Shown here in pieces: positions 18,636-25,938 of a stretch of DNA of 64,000 nt. This DNA is from Spirosoma montaniterrae. GTDB lineage: Bacteria; Bacteroidota; Bacteroidia; Cytophagales; Spirosomataceae. Made by a program: the position numbers and the translations under genes. Numbering within the stretch: position 1 is the stretch's first letter; each line of letters opens with the position of its first letter. The notes below the pieces were generated by a model. The model was not told the DNA's origin. It saw nothing but the letters and a program-made list of their open reading frames with translations, and did not search any database. The stretch is from assembly GCF_001988955.1 (NCBI RefSeq), contig NZ_CP014263.1, positions 1-64,000 on the forward strand, written 5' to 3'.

Positions 18636-19103
18636 TTACTTCACCTGTGCCATCACTTGCTCAGTACGCTGCTGAATCTGCCTGATGTTGTTCAGGAGTT
18701 CTTTTTGCAGGTCGCGCATTTGGTCGGCGGGGAGGTCTTTCATGGTGCCGTCGCTATGGTTGTGGTGGTGTTCGTGACCCTCGCCATGTTCATGCGAGTG
18801 GGCGGGCATACCGGGTGGCTCAATGAGGTTTTCTTCCCAGGCTTCGAACGCCGTTTTCAAACTGTCGAGCGATTGGCTCAGTGCCTGACTTTGGGAAGTT
18901 TTTCGGCTGGCTAACACCGTTTTGAGCGAGTCGAGCTGGTCGAGTTTTAGTTCTACGGCCTGCTGGATTTCGTTAGCTTCGGTATGGTAACGGATGGCTT
19001 CATCGCGCAGAGGTTGGTCGGCATCTGATTTAGAACCGCAGGCGGTAAGGCACGATAGCAGAAAAAAGCCGGAAATGAGTCGGATTAGCATTTTGAGCAG
19101 CAT
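18636..19103 (-). CDS. Histidine-rich lipoprotein
   Basis: A 155-residue lipoprotein (lipobox LTAC, C22 from the ATG at 19103, or C18 from 19091). The mature part is helical and probably coiled coil. Its middle holds HSHEHGEGHEHHHNHSDG, ten histidines in 18 residues (about 95-112), a likely zinc or nickel sponge. It is convergent with the zinc-type operon, with stop codons adjacent. A metal-buffering role at the envelope is inference; the helical part resembles small proteins of unknown function. Confidence 0.8.
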   Translation of the reverse strand: MLLKMLIRLISGFFLLSCLTACGSKSDADQPLRDEAIRYHTEANEIQQAVELKLDQLDSLKTVLASRKTSQSQALSQSLDSLKTAFEAWEENLIEPPGMPAHSHEHGEGHEHHHNHSDGTMKDLPADQMRDLQKELLNNIRQIQQRTEQVMAQVK

Positions 19104-19148
19104 GATGGTTAGTCCTGAAAGATAATACTTTAGCTACACGAATACGAA

Positions 19149-20150
19149 TCAAGCATCGGGCGATGACACCGGACGCGACAGCGTTTCAGGTGCCGGTACA
19201 GCTTTGGGCGGGCGTTGGCTCCAGTATGTTGCCAGCAGTGAGCCGGTGGTGTTCATAATAGGGCCGAATAAAGCCGGTGCCAGCCCCACCGTAGCCACTT
19301 TACCCATCTGAACCGCCAGTCCCGACGCCAGACCGCCATTTTGCAGCCCAACTTCAATGGCAACGGTTCGGCAGCTTTGCTCATCTAACCCGAAGATACG
19401 CCCGGTCCAATAACCAAGCGTGAACCCGGAAAGGTTATGAATCAGCACACACAGTGCCAGTGTCCAGCCTACGGCGAGCATACTGTCGCGACCGGCGGCT
19501 GTGATAATGGCGACAATCAGCACGATGCCAGCCATTGATACCAGCGGCATAACTTTGTTGATAATCACTGCCGACTGCCGGAAAACCCGGTTCAGAATCA
19601 GCCCAATGGCCACGGGTAAAATCACGATCTGCATGATTTCCAGCATCATTTTCCAGAAACCAATTTCAATGAACTGACCGGCCAGCAGTTTCATGAGGGC
19701 GGGCATCAGAAACGGAGCCAGCAGGGTAGAAATAGTAGTCACGGTAATCGACAGCGGCACATTGGCTTTAGCAATGAAGCACATCACATTGCTGGCTAAT
19801 CCGCTTGGCGAACAGCCGATCAGGACAACGCCTGCGGCTATTTCGGGCGGAAAGCTAAACGCATTTGCGAGGGTGAAGCCCAGCAGTGGCATGATGATGA
19901 AATGGCAGGTTACGCCAATAAAAACCGCACGGGGTTGCTTGATAACACCCTCAAAATCAGCTAACGACATGGTTGTGCCCATACCCAGCATAATAATCTG
20001 CAGGAGCGGTACAATCAATTTTTTGAGTGGAAAATCACCAACCTGTAAGAACAATCCAGGAAACGCCAGCGCGATACCGACAGCCGCAATAATCAGGGCT
20101 GTATAGATTAGGTTGCGATATGAAGAGCGGTTATTAGTCTCGCCGTGCAT
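19149..20150 (-). CDS. Bile acid:sodium symporter (BASS) family transporter
   Basis: A 333-residue inner-membrane transporter with nine or ten membrane segments. The family blocks IMLGMGTTMSLADF (residues 54-67) and IGCSPSGLASNVMCFIAKAN (about 111-130) are clear, as is the EVGLQNGGLASGLA motif near 268. Family members move organic anions with sodium; the substrate here is unknown. A sequence of GTGAA words follows upstream between this gene and ppx, forming only a weak inverted repeat (20173-20184 with 20270-20282). Confidence 0.9.
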   Translation of the reverse strand: MHGETNNRSSYRNLIYTALIIAAVGIALAFPGLFLQVGDFPLKKLIVPLLQIIMLGMGTTMSLADFEGVIKQPRAVFIGVTCHFIIMPLLGFTLANAFSFPPEIAAGVVLIGCSPSGLASNVMCFIAKANVPLSITVTTISTLLAPFLMPALMKLLAGQFIEIGFWKMMLEIMQIVILPVAIGLILNRVFRQSAVIINKVMPLVSMAGIVLIVAIITAAGRDSMLAVGWTLALCVLIHNLSGFTLGYWTGRIFGLDEQSCRTVAIEVGLQNGGLASGLAVQMGKVATVGLAPALFGPIMNTTGSLLATYWSQRPPKAVPAPETLSRPVSSPDA

Positions 20151-20265
20151 AGCTTAGTGATCAGTGAAAAATGAATAGTGAAAAGTTGATCGTTGAGTGC
20201 AGTCAATAAAGTTTGCTTGCATCAGGTTCTACTTCGTGCCAAATTCAAGCCAAGAACAGCACTTT

Positions 20266-21195
20266 TTATTTTTCACTATTCACTGCCAAAACACCTTCCT
20301 TCAGCGAATACGTCGACGTGCGTATCTGGCTGATGCCGAACGTTTTTAGAACGTAATCAATCAGGCAGACGGCCACAACAATCATATCGACGCGCAGTTC
20401 GATCATGCCGGGCAGTTGCATTCGTTCGGCGTGATTGCGCGTAATCAGCAATTCATACGAGCGGTAAAATTCGGAAACGGGCAGTGTGAAAGCGGCCTGT
20501 TCGGGCGGGGGCAGGTGGCCGCGTTCGTGCATAAACCACATATCGACCAGCGTATCGAACGACCCCGACGAGCCAGCCAGCGTGGCAGGCTGATACTGGT
20601 GAATGGCGTTGGCTAATGGCAGGAGTTGCTCCCGAAAATAATCGTGTAGCCGCCCGATGCTCCCAGGGCCGATGGGGTCGGTTTGCATGAACCGTTCGCG
20701 CAGACGTTGTCCGCCAATCTCGAAGCTTTGTTTCCAGAAAATCCGCGACGCACTGCCCAGAATAAACTCAACGCTGCCCCCGCCGATGTCCATTACGAGG
20801 GCTGTTTGCGCGTCTAATGCGCCAGCCGCCCGAACGCCGTAGTAAATGTATTCGGCTTCCTGTTCGCCCGAAATGACCTGGACAACGATGCCCGTTTCCT
20901 GCCGAACCCGTTCGATAAACTCGGCCTGATTCCGAGCTACGCGGATGGCACTCGTACCGATAGCCGCTACGGTTTCGGGCCGAACGGCGTACTGGTCGAG
21001 GATGGTGCGGAAGTAGCGCAGTACGGTCAGGGCGCGTTCGATGGCTTCGGGCGTTATAATTCCCTGATTGATGCCCGCCATGCCGATTTTAGCGGGGCGA
21101 CTTTCGCGAAAGAGGGTCTTATGAGACGCATCTGTTTTTTCAACAATCAGCAGGTGAAACGTATTGGTACCTAAGTCGATAATTGCTTGTTTCAT
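20266..21195 (-). CDS. ppx: Exopolyphosphatase/GppA family phosphatase
   Basis: A 309-residue Ppx/GppA protein of the actin-like ATPase fold that hydrolyses polyphosphate or pppGpp. Phosphate-1 motif AIIDLGTNTFHLLIVE (residues 4-19), the central VMDIGGGSVEFIL and the later GSSGSFDTLVD mark the family. It is shorter than two-domain Ppx and fits the single-module form common in Bacteroidota. The last residues (VNSEK) are encoded by repeat-derived GTGAATAGTGAAAAA sequence, so the intergenic repeat has become part of the gene. A near-perfect -7 element lies five bases ahead of the ATG. Confidence 0.9.
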   Translation of the reverse strand: MKQAIIDLGTNTFHLLIVEKTDASHKTLFRESRPAKIGMAGINQGIITPEAIERALTVLRYFRTILDQYAVRPETVAAIGTSAIRVARNQAEFIERVRQETGIVVQVISGEQEAEYIYYGVRAAGALDAQTALVMDIGGGSVEFILGSASRIFWKQSFEIGGQRLRERFMQTDPIGPGSIGRLHDYFREQLLPLANAIHQYQPATLAGSSGSFDTLVDMWFMHERGHLPPPEQAAFTLPVSEFYRSYELLITRNHAERMQLPGMIELRVDMIVVAVCLIDYVLKTFGISQIRTSTYSLKEGVLAVNSEK

Positions 21196-21200
21196 ACCAG

Positions 21201-21217
21201 CAAAGCTACTATCTTTG
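21201..21217. promoter_or_regulatory. Back-to-back -7 elements of ppx and rpsU
   Basis: CAAAGCTA (21201-21208) read on the minus strand is TAGCTTTG for ppx, and TATCTTTG (21210-21217) serves rpsU; both match TAnnTTTG and are one base apart. For rpsU a TTGT at 21187-21190 gives a 19-base spacing. Polymerases could not occupy both promoters at once. Confidence 0.6.
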
Positions 21218-21251
21218 CCGTCCGGTTTTAGCTAAAACACAATAGTTACAC

Positions 21252-21449
21252 ATGCTTATCATTAACGTTAAAGACAACGAGTCGATTGACAAGGCCCTGA
21301 AACGCTTCAAAAAGAAGTTCGAGAAAACGGGCGTGTTACGGCAGTTGCGGTCGCGGACGGCTTTTCAGAAACCGTCGGTAAAGCGTCGCACTGAGATCAT
21401 CAAGGCCGCTTACAAAGAGCGGATGTATGGCAACCACACCGAGCAGTAG
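21252..21449 (+). CDS. rpsU: 30S ribosomal protein S21
   Basis: A 65-residue ribosomal protein S21, which sits near the 3' end of 16S rRNA. The block NESIDKALKRFKKKFEKTGV at residues 9-28 and the basic C-terminal half with VKRRTEIIKAAYKERMYG are diagnostic. Length is as usual for the group. It stands ahead of a Xer recombinase, a common order in Cytophagales. A rho-independent terminator follows at 21524-21556. Confidence 0.97.
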   Translation: MLIINVKDNESIDKALKRFKKKFEKTGVLRQLRSRTAFQKPSVKRRTEIIKAAYKERMYGNHTEQ

Positions 21450-21523
21450 GCCGGTGGCAAATTGCTGAACCGCCCCCGCTGAATGCGCAGTCAGCGCGAT
21501 GGGTTGGTCAGCCAGCGAAACAG

Positions 21524-21556
21524 AGCAGCAGGCAGGGATGTTTGCTGCTTTTTTTG
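21524..21556 (+). terminator. Rho-independent terminator of rpsU
   Basis: AGCAGCA (21524-21530) pairs with TGCTGCT (21543-21549) and is followed by seven T residues. It should end the rpsU transcript before the recombinase gene. Confidence 0.75.
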
Positions 21557-21562
21557 TTTTCT

Positions 21563-21691
21563 GAACCAAGATTAGCCAGGATTTGCAAGATTAAACAGGA
21601 TTTTACGCTGCGCTTAGTTGACTTTGGAGAATTCAGTAAGCGCAACAAATAAATCTTGTTTAATCTTGCAAATCCAGGCTAATCCTGGTTC
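21563..21691. repeat. 41-base-arm inverted repeat between rpsU and the Xer gene
   Basis: Arms 21563-21603 and 21651-21691 are inverted copies with 38 of 41 bases matching, made of words such as AGATTAGCCAGGATTTGC. A 47-base centre separates them. The right end (GGCTAATCCTGGTTCAGA) is duplicated at 21701-21719 inside the recombinase gene. Confidence 0.8.
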
Positions 21692-21719
21692 AGACATCAT
21701 GGCTAATCCTGGTTCAGAT
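21678..21719. repeat. 19-bp direct repeat across the start of the recombinase gene
   Basis: GGCTAATCCTGGTTCAGAC at 21678-21696 recurs at 21701-21719 with one change in the last base. The second copy encodes residues 2-7 of the recombinase, so repeat sequence forms its N-terminus. Confidence 0.8.
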
Positions 21720-22610
21720 AGTTCAGATGAGTTCCTCGCCCACATTCGTTATGAAAAGCGGCTGAGTCAGCATACACTGACGGCCTATGCGAATGATTTA
21801 GAGCAGTTTCGGCTGTTTCTGGTTCAGGAATGTAATGTGGAGCAACCCGAACGCGCCGATTTCCGGCACATTCGGTCGTGGATTGTGAGCATGGTCGAAG
21901 CGGAGTTGGACAAATCGACCGTAAACCGCAAGATTGCCACGCTGCGGAGCTTTTTCGGCTGGCTGCTGCGCCGGAAAGCAATTGACCTCGACCCGATGAC
22001 GAAGATTCAGGCCCTGAAAAAGAGCCGGAAACTGCCCGTTTACGTCGAAGAAAAACCGATGGAAACGCTACTCAATGAAGTCGATTTCCCCGATACGTTC
22101 GAGGGGCAGCGCGATAAATTGGTGCTTGAACTGCTTTATGGCACCGGTATTCGTCTGAGCGAGCTTATCGGTCTCAAAACCACCGACGTTGATCTGTACA
22201 ACAAGACCATTATGGTGCTGGGTAAGCGCAACAAACACCGGATTGTACCACTCAATCAACCGCTTTTTGAACTGATTCAGCAATACAGGCAACTAAAAGA
22301 CACTACGTTTGGCAGCGATGCCGATCAACAGGTGCTGATTGTGAGCGATAAAGGCGTAGCGGCTTACCCCGTGTTGATTCAGCGAATCGTGAAGCGACAC
22401 CTTGCGCTGGTGACAACGCTGGAAAAGAAAAGCCCACACGTACTGCGGCATACGTTTGCTACGCACCTGCTCAACCGGGGTGCCGACCTCAACGCCATCA
22501 AAGATTTGCTTGGTCATAGTAGTTTGGCCGCTACACAGGTTTATACACATACAAGCCTCGAACAACTCAAAAAAACCTACGATCAGGCCCATCCAAAGGC
22601 GAAAAAGTAG
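21699..22610 (+). CDS. xerC: Tyrosine recombinase XerC/XerD
   Basis: A 303-residue site-specific recombinase that resolves chromosome dimers at dif. The SAM-like N-terminal domain (about residues 10-95) is followed by the catalytic domain with the arginine in GTGIRLSELIGL, the HxxR in SPHVLRHTFATHLL, the histidine in LLGHSSLAAT and the tyrosine in TQVYTHTS. All catalytic residues are present. ATG 21699 is used because the preceding reading frame crosses the inverted repeat. Xer type C or D cannot be told apart from sequence alone. Confidence 0.9.
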   Translation: MANPGSDSSDEFLAHIRYEKRLSQHTLTAYANDLEQFRLFLVQECNVEQPERADFRHIRSWIVSMVEAELDKSTVNRKIATLRSFFGWLLRRKAIDLDPMTKIQALKKSRKLPVYVEEKPMETLLNEVDFPDTFEGQRDKLVLELLYGTGIRLSELIGLKTTDVDLYNKTIMVLGKRNKHRIVPLNQPLFELIQQYRQLKDTTFGSDADQQVLIVSDKGVAAYPVLIQRIVKRHLALVTTLEKKSPHVLRHTFATHLLNRGADLNAIKDLLGHSSLAATQVYTHTSLEQLKKTYDQAHPKAKK

Positions 22611-22617
22611 CGTAGGT

Positions 22618-22633
22618 GCGGGCTTCAACCCGT
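22618..22633. repeat. Short hairpin related to the post-eboA terminator
   Basis: GCGGG and CCCGT flank CTTCAA, eight bases after the recombinase stop. The sequence GGGCTTCAACCCGTATTGG looks like half of the inverted repeat at 23338-23405 (GGGTGGAAACCCGCATTGG), so it may be a second copy of the same small element. Confidence 0.5.
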
Positions 22634-22646
22634 ATTGGCAGCCATT

Positions 22647-23336
22647 ATGAATATCCTACAAATGAACCAAACGCTGTTCTATATCCTTGAACAGCAGCCC
22701 GATGCAGACGCGGGCGTATCCACGCCGGGCGTTGCCTACCTGCGGCAGCAAACAGAGCTATTTCAGCAGGATCTGAAAACCGCTGTTTTCTATCGCGTTT
22801 TTACGGCTATTCCCCGGTTTGTGAATAAACAAGTGCTTACTGTACCGCCCGATCTGGCTTTCTCGCTCGAACGCATTCGCCCCGGCTTTACGATTCAGGG
22901 CTGGACCCGCGACCGGCTGGCGCGGGTGTGGTGGTTGCTGCAACTGCCCGTCGATGGACAGGAAACGTATGTGAAAACCATTTCGGAACTTTTTAAAGCC
23001 GCCGAGATGAACGAGTTGGTGGCACTCTATTCGGCTTTGCCCGTATTGGCGTACCCCGAAGCGTGGCGGTTTCAGGCGACCGAAGGCGTTCGGAACAACA
23101 TTGCCGACGTGCAATCGGCCATTATGCTCAACAACCCATATCCGGCAGATTATTTAGACGAAGCCGCCTGGAATCAACTGATCCTGAAAGCCTTCTTCAC
23201 CGAAAAAGACGTCTCGCAAATCATCGGCCTTACTGAGCGCAAAAACGCCCGACTCACCCAAACGCTGACCGATTACGTAGCCGAACGCCGGGCCGCCGGG
23301 CGCAGTTTGCCCGAAGGAATCGAACTGGCGATGTAA
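22647..23336 (+). CDS. eboA: EboA domain-containing protein
   Basis: A 229-residue protein of the EboA family. The C-terminal block DEAAWNQLILKAFFTEKDVS and the central GWTRDRLARVWWLLQLP match EboA, the first member of the ebo (eustigmatophyte-bacterial operon) cluster. Ebo genes are linked in cyanobacteria to moving a secondary metabolite precursor to the periplasm; the biochemical function of EboA is unknown. Starts at 22635, 22647 and 22662 are possible. Two minus-strand genes separate it from eboB. Confidence 0.85.
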   Translation: MNILQMNQTLFYILEQQPDADAGVSTPGVAYLRQQTELFQQDLKTAVFYRVFTAIPRFVNKQVLTVPPDLAFSLERIRPGFTIQGWTRDRLARVWWLLQLPVDGQETYVKTISELFKAAEMNELVALYSALPVLAYPEAWRFQATEGVRNNIADVQSAIMLNNPYPADYLDEAAWNQLILKAFFTEKDVSQIIGLTERKNARLTQTLTDYVAERRAAGRSLPEGIELAM

Positions 23337-23337
23337 C

Positions 23338-23405
23338 GTAACGCGGGTGGAAACCCGCATTGGATAACAACAACTATTTTCAATGCGGGTTTCCACCCGC
23401 GTTAC
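23338..23405. terminator. Bidirectional hairpin between eboA and an outer-membrane gene
   Basis: Arms 23338-23362 and 23381-23405 are 25-base perfect inverted copies, each containing the self-complementary word GCGGGTGGAAACCCGC. The hairpin fills the gap between two convergent stop codons, so it probably terminates both transcripts. Confidence 0.8.
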
Positions 23406-23406
23406 A

Positions 23407-24075
23407 TCAGTAAAATCGATACACAATTCCCGCCGAGAGCATCAGCGAAGGCGCACTGTTGGGCAGGCGGTCGTAGTTAAAGAAAACGTGCTGATATTGG
23501 GCCTGTACTTCGGCACCAAATCCCTGTTCGCGTTTGCCGTAATATTTTACGCCCACTGCTGGCGCAATAGCTCCCCGAAAACCCGTCTGCTGGTCAACTA
23601 AGCTGCCAAAGAAATTGGAGTAGTTGACGTGGGCTGCACCACCCGCCATTTGCACATAGGGGCGCAGGGCGGCAGCGTTTTCAGCGAAATAATATGACAG
23701 TGATGCCATTGCCGGTATAATCGTCAAAGTGCGGGTCTGTACCGCCGAGATGTCCTGCCCCAGATTACCCTCTGAGAAACTAACCACCTGCCGGCCAAGT
23801 CGTTGTTGACTGTATTGGTAGCCGGTTTTAATGCCGAGTGAGAACCGTTGTGGAAACAGCCATTCGCCCTCCAGCGCAAGATTGGCGGGCGAAACCGCGT
23901 CGATGTACGTTTTTTGACCACCCAGCGGCATCGCTACGCCATAGCGGGCCGCGATGTTGAAGGTGACGTAGCGGTTGAAAGGTGACTCAAAAATGTTTGA
24001 GTAGTCGGGGCTGCGCTGTGCCCAGGCATCCGCAGACAGCCACGCAAGCAGTATGAAAAATGAAAACCGTTTCAT
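23407..24075 (-). CDS. Outer-membrane beta-barrel protein
   Basis: A 222-residue exported protein with a 19-residue signal peptide ending in AWAQ. The rest alternates short amphipathic strands rich in tyrosine and phenylalanine and ends in YRFY, as in small eight-stranded OmpA/OmpW-type barrels. Function is not predictable. It lies 26 bases after the DUF4136 gene, with which it probably forms an operon inserted between eboA and eboB. Confidence 0.8.
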   Translation of the reverse strand: MKRFSFFILLAWLSADAWAQRSPDYSNIFESPFNRYVTFNIAARYGVAMPLGGQKTYIDAVSPANLALEGEWLFPQRFSLGIKTGYQYSQQRLGRQVVSFSEGNLGQDISAVQTRTLTIIPAMASLSYYFAENAAALRPYVQMAGGAAHVNYSNFFGSLVDQQTGFRGAIAPAVGVKYYGKREQGFGAEVQAQYQHVFFNYDRLPNSAPSLMLSAGIVYRFY

Positions 24076-24101
24076 GATGTTCTGTTATTGTGTACCGCCT
24101 A

Positions 24102-24773
24102 CTAATTTGTACGCAGGTAAGGTGCCTGATTGAAGATAGCCGTTGTCGCCGTATCAACCGATTGTGTGTCGGTAATATCGGCTCCCCGAATCGTAGCGTC
24201 GAAGAGCACGTTGAGCTGCACCGGGTTGTTGCCGTTGGGAGCGGGGCGATTCTTTAAATCGACCAACTGAATTTCCCAGTATCGGTCACTGACCTGATAG
24301 GTGTAGTAGGGCGGAAAAAACGGATCGAACCCCCAGCCGCCAAGTCCGCCGAAACCACCGCCGAACCAGTAGTTCGAAAAATATGCATTGGGGTTGACAC
24401 CCACACCGGTAAAACGGTTGTTGACCCGAATAATTGCCACACCCAAATCGGCGGGTTGCCCTTGCGCCACGCGCCGGAAGCCCCGGCTGGTAAGGGCTGC
24501 CGCTACATTCGAGATAAATCGCCGGTCAATCTCATTTTGCGAGGTGGTTACCCGGTCATTTTGCTGCACCACTACCGAATCGGCCAGACTAAATGTGGGA
24601 TATTGGCTGAAATTCACCGAGCGGTCGTAGTTGGTAATATATACCAGTCGGTCCTGGGGAGAGAGGTCGTTCAGGGCGTTTTCCCGGCAGGCCATCAGGG
24701 CACCGCTAAGGGCCAGCAACAACACCAGCAGCCGTCCCAAATATCCATGTTTTCGTTGTTGAAGCGTTTTCAT
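24102..24773 (-). CDS. DUF4136 lipoprotein
   Basis: A 223-residue lipoprotein; the hydrophobic leader ends in ALMACREN, with the lipid-carrying cysteine near residue 29. The DUF4136 domain shows the usual blocks (VNFSQYPTFSLADSV, SRGFRRVAQGQPADLGVAI and a late YWEIQLVDLKN). Glycine-rich stretches such as FGGGFGGLGGWGFDPFFPP are typical of this family. Such proteins are thought to sit at the outer membrane; the function is unknown. It runs antiparallel to the ebo genes. Confidence 0.87.
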   Translation of the reverse strand: MKTLQQRKHGYLGRLLVLLLALSGALMACRENALNDLSPQDRLVYITNYDRSVNFSQYPTFSLADSVVVQQNDRVTTSQNEIDRRFISNVAAALTSRGFRRVAQGQPADLGVAIIRVNNRFTGVGVNPNAYFSNYWFGGGFGGLGGWGFDPFFPPYYTYQVSDRYWEIQLVDLKNRPAPNGNNPVQLNVLFDATIRGADITDTQSVDTATTAIFNQAPYLRTN

Positions 24774-24884
24774 ACGAGTATTTGCTATCTACTGTTTACT
24801 TAACGAATTGGGAAAATGGAAGTTTATACAAGTGAGGTTAGAAAGCAATTAGAATTCTACGGTTCGCTATGTCGCTCCAAACCG

Positions 24885-24892
24885 TACTTTTG
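24885..24892 (+). promoter_or_regulatory. -7 promoter element of eboB
   Basis: TACTTTTG matches TAnnTTTG. A TTCG about 18 bases upstream could serve as a weak -33 element. It places the start of transcription downstream of 24892 and supports the ATG at 24920 over one at 24869. Confidence 0.55.
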
Positions 24893-24919
24893 CGCGACCG
24901 TTTAACAGATGTACTCATT

Positions 24920-25852
24920 ATGGACTTCAGGGACTTGATTCGCGGCATGTCTTTTTTCGATATGCACGTACATATGATTTCACGAACAACTGATGATTAT
25001 CAGGCGATGGCCGATGCGGGCGTGGTGGCTCTGATCGAACCGGCGTTCTGGCTTGGTCAGCCGCGCACGGGCGTCGATTCGTTCCGCGATTATTTCGCTA
25101 TGCTGGTGGGTTGGGAGCGGTTCCGGGCGTCGCAGTTTGGCATCCGGCATTACTGCACCATCGGCCTGAACTCGAAAGAAGCCAATCAGGAGGCTCTGGC
25201 TGAGCAGGTTATGGAAATTTTGCCGCTATTCATCTACAAAGAAGGCGTGGTCGGCGTGGGTGAAATCGGATTTGACGACCAAACCCCCGCCGAAGAAAAA
25301 TACTATCGCGCTCAGTTGGAGTTAGCCAAAGAAGCCAACCTCCCCGTGCAGATTCACACGCCCCACCGCGACAAAAAGCAGGGAACCACCCGCAGCATGG
25401 ACATCGCGCTCGAACATGGTCTCGACCCCGGCATGGTGATTGTTGACCACAACAACGAAGAAACTGTGCGCGAGGTACTCGACCGTGGTTTCTGGGCTGC
25501 GTTTACCATTTACCCATTCACGAAGATGGGTAACGAACGCATGGTGGAGGTGGTGAAGCAATACGGTCCCAACCGCATTATGATTAACTCAGCCGCCGAC
25601 TGGGGTATCAGCGACCCGTTAGCCGTGCCGAAAACAGCCGCTCTGATGAAACAGCGCGGCATTTCTGACGAAACCATCCGGCTCGTAACGTTCGAGAATG
25701 CCATAACGGCCTTTGCGCAAAGCGGCCAAATTAGCCTTGACGAACTCACGCAACCTATCGACATCGACCAAAGCCAACGCTTCAACGGCAGTTCGGTGCT
25801 GCGCGGTGGTCAGGCACCGAGGGTTGATAAAGAATCGACGATAATTAAATAG
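24920..25852 (+). CDS. eboB: TatD family hydrolase (EboB-like)
   Basis: A 310-residue TatD-type metal-dependent hydrolase. The metal motif is HVH in FFDMHVHMI near residue 14, further ligands lie in GEIGFDD, QIHTPH and DHNNEE, and the block MINSAADWGISDPLAVP closes the site. It matches EboB, the TatD-like member of the ebo cluster; its substrate is unknown. It is followed, after a long hairpin, by eboC on the same strand. Confidence 0.87.
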   Translation: MDFRDLIRGMSFFDMHVHMISRTTDDYQAMADAGVVALIEPAFWLGQPRTGVDSFRDYFAMLVGWERFRASQFGIRHYCTIGLNSKEANQEALAEQVMEILPLFIYKEGVVGVGEIGFDDQTPAEEKYYRAQLELAKEANLPVQIHTPHRDKKQGTTRSMDIALEHGLDPGMVIVDHNNEETVREVLDRGFWAAFTIYPFTKMGNERMVEVVKQYGPNRIMINSAADWGISDPLAVPKTAALMKQRGISDETIRLVTFENAITAFAQSGQISLDELTQPIDIDQSQRFNGSSVLRGGQAPRVDKESTIIK

Positions 25853-25854
25853 TG

Positions 25855-25931
25855 TTGAATGATTGAGTGGTTGACTGATTGAATGTACTCTCAGCATACC
25901 CATTCAATCAGTCAACCACTCAATCATTCAA
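25855..25931. repeat. 31-bp perfect inverted repeat between eboB and eboC
   Basis: Arms 25855-25885 and 25901-25931 are perfect inverted copies built from TTGAATGATTGAGTGG-type words with a 15-base loop. It lies three bases after the eboB stop, so it should attenuate or process the eboB-eboC transcript. Confidence 0.85.
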
Positions 25932-25938
25932 TCAATCT

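Noticed and set aside
20158..20285. A perfect terminator hairpin between the BASS and ppx genes
   Set aside because: The GTGAA words on both sides are shuffled, and only about 12 bases pair over an 85-base loop.
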